Source: Mycobacterium sp. SVM_VP21
Lineage (GTDB): Bacteria > Actinomycetota > Actinomycetes > Mycobacteriales > Mycobacteriaceae
Reading direction: 5' to 3'
Assembly (NCBI GenBank): GCA_024758765.1
Contig: CP101406.1
Location: forward strand, 3,596,001-3,660,000
Length of the DNA stretch: 64,000 nt
In this document: positions 35,976 to 45,308 of the stretch, in pieces
Position numbering within the stretch: the stretch's first letter is position 1
How the letters are laid out: each line of letters opens with the position of its first letter
The notes under the pieces: generated by a model
Database searches by the model: none
Told to the model about the DNA's origin: nothing
What the model saw: only the letters and a program-made list of their open reading frames with translations
Made by a program: the position numbers and the translations under genes

Positions 35976-37169
35976 TCAGATGCGGTAGTCGGCCAGCAGG
36001 CGCTTGCTGATGATCTGCTTCTGGATCTCACTGGTGCCCTCACCGATCAGCAGGAACGGCGCGTCGCGCATCAGGCGTTCGATCTCGTATTCCTTCGAGT
36101 AGCCATAGCCGCCGTGGATCCGGAAGCTCTGCTGGGTGACCTCGTTGCAGTACTCGCTGGCCAGGTATTTCGCCATGCCCGCGGCGACGTCATTGCGTTC
36201 GCCGGAATCCTTCAGTCGGGCCGCGTTGACAACCATCAGGTGTGCGGCCTCGACCTTGGTCGCCATCTCGGCCAGCCCGAACGCGACGGCCTGATGCTCG
36301 GCGATCGGCTTGCCGAAGGTGTTGCGCTGCTGGGCGTATCGGGCCGCGAGCTCGAATGCGCGGATGCCCACCCCGCAGGCGCGTGCCGCGACATTGACCC
36401 GGCCGACCTCGATGCCGTCCATCATCTGGTAGAAGCCGCGGCCGGTCGTGCCGCCCAGAATGTCGGCGGAACTGGCCCGGTAATCGTCGAAAATCATCTC
36501 CGTGGTGTCGATGCCCTTGTAGCCGAGCTTCTCGAGCTTGCCGGGAATCGTCAGTCCCGGGACGACTTCGCCGAAACCCGTTGGCTTTTCGACCAGGAAG
36601 GCCGTCATGTTGCGGTGCGGTGTGGCGGCCCCCTCGTCGGTGTGCACCAGCACCGCTACCAGGCTCGACGTGGCGCCGTTGGTCAGCCACATCTTCTGGC
36701 CGTTGATGAGGTAGTCGCCATCGCCGGTGGGTGTGGCCCGGGTGCGGATGGCGGCGACGTCGGAGCCCAGCTCGGGTTCCGACATCGAAAACGCCCCGCG
36801 CACATCCCCGGTCGCCATCGCCGGCAGGTAGCGCTGCTTCTGCTCGTCGGTGCCGTGCTGGCGCAGCATGTAGGCGACGATGAAATGGGTGTTGATCACC
36901 CCGGAGATGCTCATCCAGCCACGCGCGAGTTCCTCGACGCACAGCGCGTAAGTCAGCAGCGACTCGCCCAATCCCCCGTAAGCCTCCGGAATCATCAGGC
37001 CGAACAGGCCCAACTGCCGCATGCCGTCGACGATCTGTTGCGGATAGGCGTCGGCGCGCTCGAACTCGGCGGCGTGCGGAATGACCTCTTTGTCGACGAA
37101 CGTCCGTACCGCCTCGATGATCTCGGTCTGGCTCTCGGTCAGTCCCAACGTCTGGCACAGCTTGGCCAT
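35976..37169 (-). CDS. Acyl-CoA dehydrogenase
   Basis: A 397-residue FAD enzyme. FAD/substrate motifs are FSMSEPELGSDVAAI and KMWLTNGA, with the C-terminal HGGYGYSKEYEIERLMRDA and GEGTSEIQ. The Glu of GEGTSEIQ is where short/medium-chain dehydrogenases place the catalytic base. It catalyses alpha,beta-dehydrogenation of an acyl-CoA and passes electrons to ETF. Its start abuts the thiolase stop with no gap. With the SDR and thiolase it makes a beta-oxidation-like set, but an enoyl-CoA hydratase is missing locally. Confidence 0.93.
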   Translation of the reverse strand: MAKLCQTLGLTESQTEIIEAVRTFVDKEVIPHAAEFERADAYPQQIVDGMRQLGLFGLMIPEAYGGLGESLLTYALCVEELARGWMSISGVINTHFIVAYMLRQHGTDEQKQRYLPAMATGDVRGAFSMSEPELGSDVAAIRTRATPTGDGDYLINGQKMWLTNGATSSLVAVLVHTDEGAATPHRNMTAFLVEKPTGFGEVVPGLTIPGKLEKLGYKGIDTTEMIFDDYRASSADILGGTTGRGFYQMMDGIEVGRVNVAARACGVGIRAFELAARYAQQRNTFGKPIAEHQAVAFGLAEMATKVEAAHLMVVNAARLKDSGERNDVAAGMAKYLASEYCNEVTQQSFRIHGGYGYSKEYEIERLMRDAPFLLIGEGTSEIQKQIISKRLLADYRI

Positions 37170-38387
37170 TTACGCCACCCTCTCGAACACGGCGGCCAAG
37201 CCCTGGCCACCTCCGATGCACATGGTCTCCAGTCCGTAGCGCTGCTGGCGGCGGTGCAGCTCGCGTGCCAGTGTCGCCAGCATCCGGCCGCCGGTCGCGC
37301 CCACCGGATGCCCCAGCGAGATCCCTGAACCGTGCACGTTGGTCCGGGCACGGTCGGCGACACCGAATCGCCACTCCGCCATCACCGCTAGCGCCTGAGC
37401 GGCAAATGCCTCATTGAGCTCGACCAGGTCGATGTCGCCGAGCGTGAGACCGGCCTTGGCCAGGGCAACCTCGGTGGCTGGCACCGGGCCGATGCCCATG
37501 ACATTGGGTTCGACCCCGGCCAGCCCCCAGGAGACCAGCCGCACCAGCGGGGTCAGGCCCAGCTGCTCGGCCTTGGCGCGGGTGGTGACAACACACATCG
37601 AGGCCGCGTCGTTCTGGCCGCTGGAATTGCCGGCCGTGACAGTGGCGTCCGGATCGCTGTTGCCCAGAACCGGTTTGAGCTTGGCCAGCGACGCCATCGA
37701 GGTATCGGCGCGGGGATGCTCGTCGGTGTCGATCCACTGCTCGCCGGTGCCGGAGCGCACCGTGACACCGATGATCTCGTCGGCGAACACACCGCTGCGC
37801 TGGGCCGCCACCGCGCGCTGATGCGAGGTGACTGCGAGTTCGTCCTGCTCGGCGCGGGAGATCTGGTACTCACGGCGCAGGTTCTCCGCGGTCTCCAACA
37901 TGCCGCCGGGCACCGGGTGGTGCTGCCCACCCGCGGTGGTCCGGCCGCGCGCCAGTCCGTCGTGCACCCGTACACCGTCGCGGCCAGCGCCCCAGCGCAT
38001 GTCGGTGGAATAGAACGCCACGTTGCTCATGCTCTCCGCACCGCCGGCGATCACCACCTCATGCGCGCCACTGCCGACCTGCAGGCAGGCCTGGATCACC
38101 GCCTGCAGTCCTGATCCGCACCGCCGATCAACCTGCATACCCGGAACCGTCACCGGCAGGCCGGAATCCAGGGCGACCACCCGCCCGATCGCCGGTGCCT
38201 CACTACTGGGATAACAGTGCCCCAGCACCACGTCATCGATGGCATCGGCGGCTAGACCGGTGCGCTCCAGCAGTCCGGTCAGCGCGGCGACACCGAGCTC
38301 GACGGCGGTCAGCGACTTGAAGATCCCGCCGTAGCGCCCGATCGGGGTACGAACCGGTTCGCAGATCACCGCCTCGCGCAGAGTCAT
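37170..38387 (-). CDS. Acetyl-CoA C-acyltransferase (thiolase)
   Basis: A 405-residue thiolase. The active-site Cys is in [15 protein letters not shown] (about residue 90). The C-terminal His/Cys motifs are [28 protein letters not shown] and [14 protein letters not shown]. It would split a 3-ketoacyl-CoA into acetyl-CoA and a shortened acyl-CoA. The start overlaps the SDR stop (ATGA) and the stop abuts the acyl-CoA dehydrogenase, so all are one operon. Biosynthetic direction cannot be excluded. Confidence 0.94.
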   Translation of the reverse strand: MTLREAVICEPVRTPIGRYGGIFKSLTAVELGVAALTGLLERTGLAADAIDDVVLGHCYPSSEAPAIGRVVALDSGLPVTVPGMQVDRRCGSGLQAVIQACLQVGSGAHEVVIAGGAESMSNVAFYSTDMRWGAGRDGVRVHDGLARGRTTAGGQHHPVPGGMLETAENLRREYQISRAEQDELAVTSHQRAVAAQRSGVFADEIIGVTVRSGTGEQWIDTDEHPRADTSMASLAKLKPVLGNSDPDATVTAGNSSGQNDAASMCVVTTRAKAEQLGLTPLVRLVSWGLAGVEPNVMGIGPVPATEVALAKAGLTLGDIDLVELNEAFAAQALAVMAEWRFGVADRARTNVHGSGISLGHPVGATGGRMLATLARELHRRQQRYGLETMCIGGGQGLAAVFERVA

Positions 38388-39121
38388 AGGTGACGACCAC
38401 CGGTCACCTCGAGCACCGTGCCCGTCATATAAGAGGACAAGTCGGACGCCAGGAACAGTGCGACCGTCGCGACCTCGTCGGGTTCGCCGGCCCGGCCCAT
38501 CGGCACCTCGGCGACCTTCGAATCCCAGATCCGCTGCGGCATGGCCTCGGTCATCGCCGAGCGGATCAGCCCCGGCTGGATCGCGTTGACGCGGACACCG
38601 AGGTAGGCCAGCTCCTTGCTGGCGGCCTTGGTCATACCGACGATGCCGGCCTTGGCGGCCGAATAGTTGGTCTGCCCGACCATGCCGACCTTGCCCGATA
38701 TAGAGGACATGTTGACGATCGCGCCGCGCTTGCGCTCCCGCATGATCGCCGCGGCCGCGCGCAGCCCGTTCCAGGTGCCCTTGAGGTGGACTGCGATCAC
38801 CTGATCGAAATCGTCTTCGGTCATCTTGCGCATGGTGGCGTCGCGGGTGATTCCGGCGTTGTTCACCATGACGTCCAAGCCGCCGAACCGCTCGACAGCG
38901 ACGCCCACCAACGCCTCGACGTCGGCGGCGTCCGTGACATCGGTGCGCACCGCCACCGCGACATCGGCGCCGAAGCGCTGCGCCGCGGCCTCGGTCGCCT
39001 CCAGGTTCAGGTCGCCGAGCACCACCCGGGCGCCCTCGGCGACGAAGCGTTGCGCGATCGCGAAGCCCAGCCCCTGCGCTCCACCGGTGATCACCGCCGT
39101 CTGCCCGTTGAGTAACGCCAC
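38384..39121 (-). CDS. Short-chain dehydrogenase/reductase, FabG/3-hydroxyacyl-CoA type
   Basis: About 245 residues from a GTG ([20 protein letters not shown]) with a GAGGAC site upstream. An in-frame ATG lies 66 bp earlier, but its extra residues are not family-like and it would run into the operator palindrome. It has the cofactor motif [12 protein letters not shown], catalytic Ser in NMSSISG and YxxxK in NYSAAKAG. It likely interconverts 3-hydroxy- and 3-ketoacyl-CoA for the adjacent thiolase. It is the first gene of the leftward operon. Confidence 0.93.
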   Translation of the reverse strand: MALLNGQTAVITGGAQGLGFAIAQRFVAEGARVVLGDLNLEATEAAAQRFGADVAVAVRTDVTDAADVEALVGVAVERFGGLDVMVNNAGITRDATMRKMTEDDFDQVIAVHLKGTWNGLRAAAAIMRERKRGAIVNMSSISGKVGMVGQTNYSAAKAGIVGMTKAASKELAYLGVRVNAIQPGLIRSAMTEAMPQRIWDSKVAEVPMGRAGEPDEVATVALFLASDLSSYMTGTVLEVTGGRHL

Positions 39122-39175
39122 GCCGAAACCGTCCTCTACATGTCGTGATGTCGTGCCCACCCCGTGGTCCGGGAC

Positions 39176-39194
39176 ATCATATTTCATATATGAT
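39176..39194. promoter_or_regulatory. AT-rich palindrome overlapping divergent -10-like boxes (candidate GntR operator)
   Basis: ATCATAT-TTCAT-ATATGAT: exact 7-bp arms with a 5-nt spacer, in the 103-bp gap between the divergent SDR operon and the acyl-CoA dehydrogenase gene. Each strand reads TATGAT in one arm, close to the mycobacterial -10 consensus, so one protein bound here could control both directions. The GntR gene at the end of the leftward operon is the obvious candidate. I saw no matching -35 boxes. Confidence 0.6.
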
Positions 39195-39224
39195 TTGTCG
39201 GCCAGTGCCGAAAGGGGCCGTGCC

Positions 39225-40412
39225 ATGACGACCGCATCCGTCGCGTCCGTTGACGACGACGTCTTCGCCGAGATCCTGTCCCAGACCCGCCGGTTCGTCC
39301 GGACGATGGTCGTCCCGCGCGAACAGGAGATCCTCGACACCGATCAGGTGCCAGCCGACCTGCGGCAAGCCGCCAAGGACCTGGGCCTATTCGGCTACGC
39401 GATCCCCCAGGAGTGGGGCGGACTGGGCCTGAATCTGACCCAGGACGTCGAACTGGCCATGGAACTGGGCTACACCTGCCCGTCAGTCCGGTCGATGTTC
39501 GGCACCAACAACGGCATCGCCGGCCAGGTGCTGGTGGGGTTCGGCACCGATGAACAGAAGCAGCGCTGGCTAGAGCCCATCGCCGCCGGAGCGGTCGCGT
39601 CCTTCGCCCTCACCGAGCCTGGAGCGGGCTCCAATCCGGCGGGTCTGCGCACCAAGGCCGTCCGTGACGGCTCGGGAGCGGAAGAGACCTGGGTGCTCGA
39701 CGGGCAGAAGCGGTTCATCACCAACGCCCCGCTGGCCGATCTGTTCGTGGTGTTCGCCCGTACTCGACCCGCCGACGAACGCGGCGCCGGCATCGCGGTG
39801 TTCCTGGTACCTGCCGACACCGCCGGGGTCGAAGTCGGCGCCAAGGACGCCAAGATGGGCCAGGAAGGCGCCTGGACGGCCGATGTCACCTTCTCCAGCG
39901 TGCGACTGCCCGCCACCGCCCTGGTCGGCGGTGATGAGGACATCGGTTACCGGGCGGCGATGACGTCGCTGGCCCGCGGCCGTATTCATATTGCGGCGCT
40001 GGCGGTGGGAGCCGCACAGCGCGCGCTGGATGAATCGGTGAACTATGCCGCCACCGCCACCCAGGGCGGCAGCATCATCGGCGACTTCCAGCTGGTGCAG
40101 GCGATGCTCGCCGATCAGCAGACCGGCGTGCTGGCCGGCCAGGCGCTGGTCCGCGACGCCGCCCGCAAGTGGGTAAGCAACGAAGATCGGCGGATCGCTC
40201 CGTCGGTGGCGAAGGTGTTCTGCACCGAGATGGCCGGCAACGTCGCCGACCTAGCGGTGCAGATCCACGGCGGCAGCGGATACATCCGCGGCGTGCCGGT
40301 GGAGCGCATCTACCGCGACGTACGGCTGCTGCGGCTCTACGAAGGCACCAGTGAGATCCAGCGGCTGATCATCGGGTCGAATCTGATCAAGAACGCGAAG
40401 CGTTCACTGTAA
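39225..40412 (+). CDS. Acyl-CoA dehydrogenase
   Basis: A 395-residue enzyme from ATG behind AAAGGGGCC. FAD motifs are [17 protein letters not shown] and KRFITNAP, with [19 protein letters not shown] and [16 protein letters not shown] at the C-terminus; the Glu in YEGTSEIQ is the usual base. It is divergent from, and shares the control region of, the SDR-thiolase-dehydrogenase operon, so it probably acts in the same pathway on a different chain length or isomer. It is only a distant relative of the dehydrogenase at 35976-37169. Confidence 0.93.
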   Translation: MTTASVASVDDDVFAEILSQTRRFVRTMVVPREQEILDTDQVPADLRQAAKDLGLFGYAIPQEWGGLGLNLTQDVELAMELGYTCPSVRSMFGTNNGIAGQVLVGFGTDEQKQRWLEPIAAGAVASFALTEPGAGSNPAGLRTKAVRDGSGAEETWVLDGQKRFITNAPLADLFVVFARTRPADERGAGIAVFLVPADTAGVEVGAKDAKMGQEGAWTADVTFSSVRLPATALVGGDEDIGYRAAMTSLARGRIHIAALAVGAAQRALDESVNYAATATQGGSIIGDFQLVQAMLADQQTGVLAGQALVRDAARKWVSNEDRRIAPSVAKVFCTEMAGNVADLAVQIHGGSGYIRGVPVERIYRDVRLLRLYEGTSEIQRLIIGSNLIKNAKRSL

Positions 40413-40673
40413 GCAGCATCACTTTCTGCCCGGAGAACGACAAGCTGACCCGCGTCGACATTTTCTCCGATACCGGCGGTAATGGATACCTCTGCCGCAC
40501 CCATTGATCAGGCAATTTCATCCTAATAATGCAAATTTGTGACCTTTGGGACCACGCCCAACAAACACATATGAGTCATCTACCAGCGCTTACGGAAATT
40601 AACGGCCGTGTTCGCTGCATTTTCCCGGATCTACCTGGCGTTTTCCGTTGCGACGTTATGTTTGACAACATGA

Positions 40674-41390
40674 ATGCCAAACGTGATGGGCACCACAGAT
40701 TTTGGTAAGTGCAGTTATCCATGGTTAATGTGCCTGGTCATGTTTGGTCTAGAAGCACTGATGGCGCTCATCCAGCAGGTTTCGGGCACTCCGTACATCG
40801 TCGGTGGGAACACTCCCGCCGGCACGGACTGCTCGGGTTTGGCCTCCTGGGTGTCCAACGTCGCCAGCGGCCGGCCGGCCTTCAGCGGTCGGTTTCACAC
40901 CGCCAACGAGGAGTCGGCGCTGCTGGCCCGCGGATTCAAGTACGGCACCGCCCCCAACGCCGTGGTGGTGGGCTGGAACAGCCACCACACCGCGGTGACC
41001 CTGCCCGACGGCACGCCGGTGGCCAGCGGCGAGCCCGGCGGCGTGAAGATCGGTGGCGGCGGCGCATACCAGCCGCAGTTCACCCATCACATGTACCTGC
41101 CCATGGAGGAAGCACCGGCACCCGACGCGCCCGTGGTGGAGTTCGCCGCCATGGTTGAGCCGGGACCCGAGCCCGTCGCAGAGCCGATGGCCGAGCCCAT
41201 GGCCGTCGAGCTGGCCGCGCCGCCCATCGAGGCTCCGCCGTTCGAGGCACCGCCGATCGAAGCCCCGATGGAGGCGCCGATCGATATGCCGCCCGGCGAG
41301 GCGCCGCCGATGGATGCCCTGCCGCTCGACGAGGCCCCCGCTGAGCCCGGCCCGGAGCCCAGCGACCGCGAAGCGCCAGCTCCGGCCTAG
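40674..41390 (+). CDS. C40/NlpC-P60-like peptidase domain with Pro/Glu/Met-rich tail
   Basis: Up to 238 residues; an ATG at 40761 would remove a hydrophobic lead of 29 residues. The core reads YIVGGNTPAGTDCSGLASWV, with the nucleophile Cys in TDCSG, and a later His pair in GWNSHHTAVTLPDG that fits the catalytic His. Such domains cleave peptidoglycan stem peptides, and similar ones occur in mycobacteriophage tail proteins. The last 90 residues are low-complexity repeats (EAPPIEAPMEAPID). The 261-bp upstream gap is markedly AT-rich for this genome and holds no gene. The stop overlaps the convergent methyltransferase gene. Confidence 0.7.
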   Translation: MPNVMGTTDFGKCSYPWLMCLVMFGLEALMALIQQVSGTPYIVGGNTPAGTDCSGLASWVSNVASGRPAFSGRFHTANEESALLARGFKYGTAPNAVVVGWNSHHTAVTLPDGTPVASGEPGGVKIGGGGAYQPQFTHHMYLPMEEAPAPDAPVVEFAAMVEPGPEPVAEPMAEPMAVELAAPPIEAPPFEAPPIEAPMEAPIDMPPGEAPPMDALPLDEAPAEPGPEPSDREAPAPA

Positions 41391-41968
41391 TCCCGTCCGT
41401 CCAGGTGCGCTGACGGCGCCGTCGCCTCGCCGCGTCGCGCCAACAGCCACGCCAACCCGTCCGCTTCACCCTCGGCGATCATCTCCAGATCGGCGAACGC
41501 CGTGCGCAGCTCCCCCGGCGCGGCCCGAAACCGCCCCGCGGTGCTGCCGACCTGGCTCAAAGCGGTGATCGCCAGCAGCCCACCCGGGGCCAGGCGCTGC
41601 ACCATTGGCGCGTCGAGCCGACTGTCGCGGAACCGCGCGCAGTAGACGACGTCGGCCGGCGGCCCGTCCGGCAGACCGTCGTCGAGATCGACGACGTCGA
41701 ATCGGCACCGGTCGCCCACACCGCTGTGTTGGGCGAACGCCCGCGCCTGTTCGATAGCGACCGCCGAGACGTCGAACCCGGCCACCTGCAGGCCGCGCTG
41801 AGCCAGCCAGACCGCCGCTGCGCCCTGACCGCAGGCGATGTCAAGCGCGTGGCCCGCGGCCGGAAACACGTCTGCGAACGGCGCAAACACGGTGGCCGGC
41901 CCGATCGCGTCCAGCAGGGAACGGCCGGCGTACTTCGCATCCCAGCGGGTGCGGTCCTCGGCGCTCAT
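41387..41968 (-). CDS. Class I SAM-dependent methyltransferase
   Basis: About 193 residues from MSAEDRTRWDAKYAGRSLLD, which matches the common start of this methyltransferase type; the open frame upstream is not family-like. SAM motif I is ALDIACGQGAAAVWLAQRG, followed by acidic FDVSAVAIEQA and DVVDLDDGLPDGPPADVVYCARF. The substrate is unknown. It is divergent from the membrane protein gene 22 bp away and convergent with the C40-like gene (4-bp stop overlap). Confidence 0.88.
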   Translation of the reverse strand: MSAEDRTRWDAKYAGRSLLDAIGPATVFAPFADVFPAAGHALDIACGQGAAAVWLAQRGLQVAGFDVSAVAIEQARAFAQHSGVGDRCRFDVVDLDDGLPDGPPADVVYCARFRDSRLDAPMVQRLAPGGLLAITALSQVGSTAGRFRAAPGELRTAFADLEMIAEGEADGLAWLLARRGEATAPSAHLDGRD

Positions 41969-41990
41969 CGGAATGGACGATACTGCGATA

Positions 41991-42569
41991 GTGAAATTAC
42001 GGCCCTGGATCGCCCTGTTGCTGTTCGTCGTTGGTGGAGCTGCAGGTCTGATCGGTGACCACTCGCACGTAGTCACCGGGACCACCGAATACCTGCCGGG
42101 ATCGCACGTCGTACCGTTCATCTGGAACAGCCCGCTGTATTTCCCGATCTTGGTCGGGTCCGCGACCGTCTTCCTGGCGGAGTTGCGACTGCATCTCCCC
42201 TCGCCGCGGACCGCAGTCACGGTGCGTCAGGGGGTGGCTGGTCTGGCCGCGGTCCTGGGCAGCTACGTCGTCACCGCGATGTTGCATGCCTCGCCGGTGG
42301 TTCCCCTCACGACGTTGATCTGTTCGTTCGCCGCCATCACGTTCTGCGCCTTGGGTGATCGTCCGGCGATTGTCTGCGGTGCGCTGGTCGCCGTCGTCGG
42401 TCCGGTGGCCGAGATCGGGATCTCCGCGGCCGGACACTTCCGCTATGCCGCCGGCTCGGACGGGTTGTTCGGCGTGGCACCGTGGCTGGTTCCGCTGTAT
42501 TTCGCATTCGGGGTCGTCGCCGCGCTCTTCGCTGAAATCGCCACCGGCGTCACGCGGTCGGCAGACTAG
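41991..42569 (+). CDS. Integral membrane protein of unknown function
   Basis: About 192 residues from a GTG (VKLRPWIALLLFVVGGAAGL); ATG 41973 is an alternative. About five membrane helices are visible (WIALLLFVVGGAAGLIG, FPILVGSATVFLAEL, GVAGLAAVLGSYVVTAML, LTTLICSFAAITFCAL, LVPLYFAFGVVAALFAEIA). The polar residues HSHVVTG and AGHFRY lie between helices. I do not recognise the family. It ends 21 bp before the nuclease gene and may be co-transcribed with it. Confidence 0.75.
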   Translation: MKLRPWIALLLFVVGGAAGLIGDHSHVVTGTTEYLPGSHVVPFIWNSPLYFPILVGSATVFLAELRLHLPSPRTAVTVRQGVAGLAAVLGSYVVTAMLHASPVVPLTTLICSFAAITFCALGDRPAIVCGALVAVVGPVAEIGISAAGHFRYAAGSDGLFGVAPWLVPLYFAFGVVAALFAEIATGVTRSAD

Positions 42570-42590
42570 GGCCACCTGGGGACGGACGCG

Positions 42591-44246
42591 ATGGCACCGG
42601 TCACGCTGGGCGCCTACCCGGCAAAACAGTGTGCCCGCGTCACCCATAACGAGTTCGCCCCCGGAGTTCCCGAAGCCGCGCCGCTGCGCCCGGACTTGGA
42701 GTCGCTGCGCACTGTCGGAATCGCATTCGAGGAACGGGTTCTCGACGAGCTACGGTCACGCTACGGCGACTCGGAGCGGCTGCTGCTCCTCGACGCCGAC
42801 ACCAGCCGGGCTGAACGCCAGCGGCGCACGGCGGCCGCGATGCAGGCCGGTGTCGAGGTGATCGCCGGCGGGTGCCTGCCGGATGTCAACGGGCGCAGGG
42901 GCCTTCCCGACGTGTTGGTCAGACACCAGGACGGCTACCTGCCCGTCGACATCAAGAACCACCGCACGCTGGCCTTTGCGAAACGCGCGGAGGTGGAGAT
43001 CTCGAAGCTGTGGCAACCCGATCGGCGGCTGACCTATCCGGGCCACAGTGACCACGGTGCGCGCTGGCGTGACGATGTCATGCAGCTGGCGCACTACACC
43101 CGGATGCTGCAGGAGTTGGGTTTTCACGGCGGGGCGAACCGCGGCGGCATCATCGGCAGCTCGGACCTGACTGCCCTACTCGGCGAGAGTCTCGGCATCA
43201 CCTGGTATGACCTGGATACCGAGAACATCGTCACGTATTCGGCCAGCGATCCATCGCATCGCCGACCGCGCTCGGCTCTGCAGCGCTACGACCACGAGTT
43301 CGCCTTCCGCGTCGACGTCGCGCAGGCCGCAGCGGCCGGACGAGAACTGGTGCGGCCCTACCGCATCGCCGACTGTGGCACGTGCGCCTGGTTCGACTAC
43401 TGTGCCACGGTGGTCGGCGACAACGATGCGTCGTTCGCGATCGAGACCGGCCACCTCACGATCCGGGAGTGGCAGTACCTGTATCGGCACTGCGGCGATG
43501 GCGCGGCGTTGAGCGTTGCGCAGTTGGCGGCTGTCGATGTGGACGCACACCTCGAAGCATTCCGCGTCCAGTCCGTCGGCACCAAAATGCCGCAGGACCG
43601 GCTGGCCAACGCGGTCCGACGAGCCCGGATGAGCTGCACCGGAATTGATTTCGAGGCACACGAATCAGGCTCAACGACCGTTCCCTCCGCCGACATCGAG
43701 GTCGACTTCGACATCGAGTGGGACGATCAGGGCCGGATCTATCAGTGGGGCCTTCGCGTTCGCGATGGCCAGGACGACTCCACTGCCCGCTACCAACCCG
43801 TCGTTTCATTCGATCCACTCGACGAGGCCGGCGAAGCCGAGCTGGCCGCCGAGTTCGCCTCTCGGATGCAGCAATTGCGCAGCCATGCCGCCCAGTTCGG
43901 CAAGTCGCTTCAGGTCTTCCATTGGCACCATCCCGAGATCAGCAGCACCCGCAGGTTCGCCGAGGTGGAACAGGCACTCGACGGCCTCACCTATGACCTG
44001 CGGAAGTGGTTCGACGCGACGTTTTTCGTCCGCACCTCGTCGTCGATCAAACAGGTCGCCGGCTTTTTCGGTTTCAGCTGGGAAGTCGACGATCCGGGCG
44101 GCCTGGCCTCCCAGGGCGCGGTCGAAGCCGCCCGGGGCAACGGCCCGCAGGCCGACGCCGCCCGGCAGTGGTGTCTGAGCTACAACGAATGTGATGTGGC
44201 GGCGCAGGCCGCGATCCGCGACGGAGTGCGCGCGTACCGCCGCTGA
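42591..44246 (+). CDS. TM0106-type RecB-like nuclease with Fe-S cluster and RNase H-like domain
   Basis: A 551-residue protein. The N-terminal half is a PD-(D/E)XK nuclease (GLPDVLVRHQDGYLPVDIKNH). It also has the Cas4/AddB iron-staple pattern: one Cys near the start (YPAKQCARVTHNEF) and C-x2-C-x5-C later (CGTCAWFDYC), which together would hold a 4Fe-4S cluster. The C-terminal half looks like an RNase H-fold domain (DIEVDFDIEWDDQGRIYQWGL, then LSYNECDVAA). Such proteins are predicted DNA-processing nucleases of unknown pathway. No helicase gene is adjacent. Confidence 0.85.
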   Translation: MAPVTLGAYPAKQCARVTHNEFAPGVPEAAPLRPDLESLRTVGIAFEERVLDELRSRYGDSERLLLLDADTSRAERQRRTAAAMQAGVEVIAGGCLPDVNGRRGLPDVLVRHQDGYLPVDIKNHRTLAFAKRAEVEISKLWQPDRRLTYPGHSDHGARWRDDVMQLAHYTRMLQELGFHGGANRGGIIGSSDLTALLGESLGITWYDLDTENIVTYSASDPSHRRPRSALQRYDHEFAFRVDVAQAAAAGRELVRPYRIADCGTCAWFDYCATVVGDNDASFAIETGHLTIREWQYLYRHCGDGAALSVAQLAAVDVDAHLEAFRVQSVGTKMPQDRLANAVRRARMSCTGIDFEAHESGSTTVPSADIEVDFDIEWDDQGRIYQWGLRVRDGQDDSTARYQPVVSFDPLDEAGEAELAAEFASRMQQLRSHAAQFGKSLQVFHWHHPEISSTRRFAEVEQALDGLTYDLRKWFDATFFVRTSSSIKQVAGFFGFSWEVDDPGGLASQGAVEAARGNGPQADAARQWCLSYNECDVAAQAAIRDGVRAYRR

Positions 44247-44253
44247 GCCGGGT

Positions 44254-44649
44254 TCAGCCCTGCGTCTTCGCCGTCGGGCAGATATTGGTGCGGGCCGACT
44301 CGACCACCTCACCGGCAGTGGGCTTGGCGATCTGCAGGTAGACCGAGACCTGCTCGATGATGACGCTGGTCGGATGCTTCGGGAACTCCAGGCACGCGGT
44401 CCGTCCGGCGGCCAACCGGCGGGCTTCGGTACCCGGCGGGAACTTGCCGCGGACGGCGTTGAGGTAGGCCATCTCAGCTGGACTCGGGTACGTCGACTGC
44501 TGCTGGGTGCACAGCAGGATGTCGGGACTGTTGCCGCAATAGTCCGGATCACGAGGATTGAGCGGATTGGCCTGAGCGGATGACGTAGCACCGATCAGCC
44601 CGGCCAGCAGACCGGCGGCCAGGGCCGCCGCGCGTGCGGTTGATTTCAC
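44254..44649 (-). CDS. Secreted small protein, DUF732-like
   Basis: About 131 residues from GTG (VKSTARAAALAAGLLAGLIG), a signal peptide ending near SSAQA. The mature part has four Cys residues (DYCGN, LLCTQQ, TACLEF, NICPT) that could form two disulfides. The helical pattern VRGKFPPGTEARRLAAGRTACLEF resembles DUF732 proteins, which are common small secreted mycobacterial proteins of unknown role. It is divergent from another DUF732 gene at 44771. Confidence 0.75.
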   Translation of the reverse strand: MKSTARAAALAAGLLAGLIGATSSAQANPLNPRDPDYCGNSPDILLCTQQQSTYPSPAEMAYLNAVRGKFPPGTEARRLAAGRTACLEFPKHPTSVIIEQVSVYLQIAKPTAGEVVESARTNICPTAKTQG

Positions 44650-44770
44650 GTCCAGCGCCTTTCTGTCGCCGCTGACGCTAGCAGCAATCCGAAGCCGCTC
44701 GGGCGGACTTGCCGGGTCTGGCCGGCACCGGCGAAACCGCGCCGGTGCCACCGGCCGTAGCATTGCCGGT

Positions 44771-45082
44771 ATGAGTTGGGTAGCCCGGTTCACCGCACCC
44801 TTGGCCATCACCGGTGTAGCGGTGGGAGCCCTGGTGGGGGCCGCGCCGGCGCACGCCGACGATGCCAGCTTCATGAAATACCTCAACACCCACGGCTACA
44901 CCGCCCGCTACGGGAACGACGAGCCGATCTCGGAGTCCAGCGTGCGCGCCCTCGGGCACATGATCTGCGAGAACCTGCGTGTCGGCCGAACCGTCGAAAT
45001 GCAACTACCGCATTACCCGGCGTGGCCGCAATTTGGCTTGATCGCCGAGGCGGCGCGCCAGGAATTGTGCCCGGGCGCCTAG
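44771..45082 (+). CDS. Secreted small protein, DUF732 family
   Basis: A 103-residue protein with signal peptide MSWVARFTAPLAITGVAVGALVGAAPAHA. The mature domain begins DDASFMKYLNTHGYT, the DUF732 hallmark, with the two-Cys pattern GHMICENLR and QELCPGA. Function is unknown; DUF732 proteins are abundant in culture filtrates of mycobacteria. The divergent neighbour at 44254-44649 may be an ancient relative. Confidence 0.88.
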   Translation: MSWVARFTAPLAITGVAVGALVGAAPAHADDASFMKYLNTHGYTARYGNDEPISESSVRALGHMICENLRVGRTVEMQLPHYPAWPQFGLIAEAARQELCPGA

Positions 45083-45308
45083 CCACTGTCGGCACTGCGC
45101 GTCGGGCGGTCCTATCACCCGCAGTGGGAGGCCGAACGTTCCGAGGAGAAGTACGACCGGGACAGACGGTTTCGGTCGACGATCCGCTGGTGGTCCGTGC
45201 GGGGCGTTAGCGCCGGACCCGGCTGACAGCCGGTGCGGTCCGCCGAAGCGTTCTATTGTGCGACGGAAGGGCAGCAGCAGTTTCATCGGTGGAGTTGGAG
45301 GTGACACG

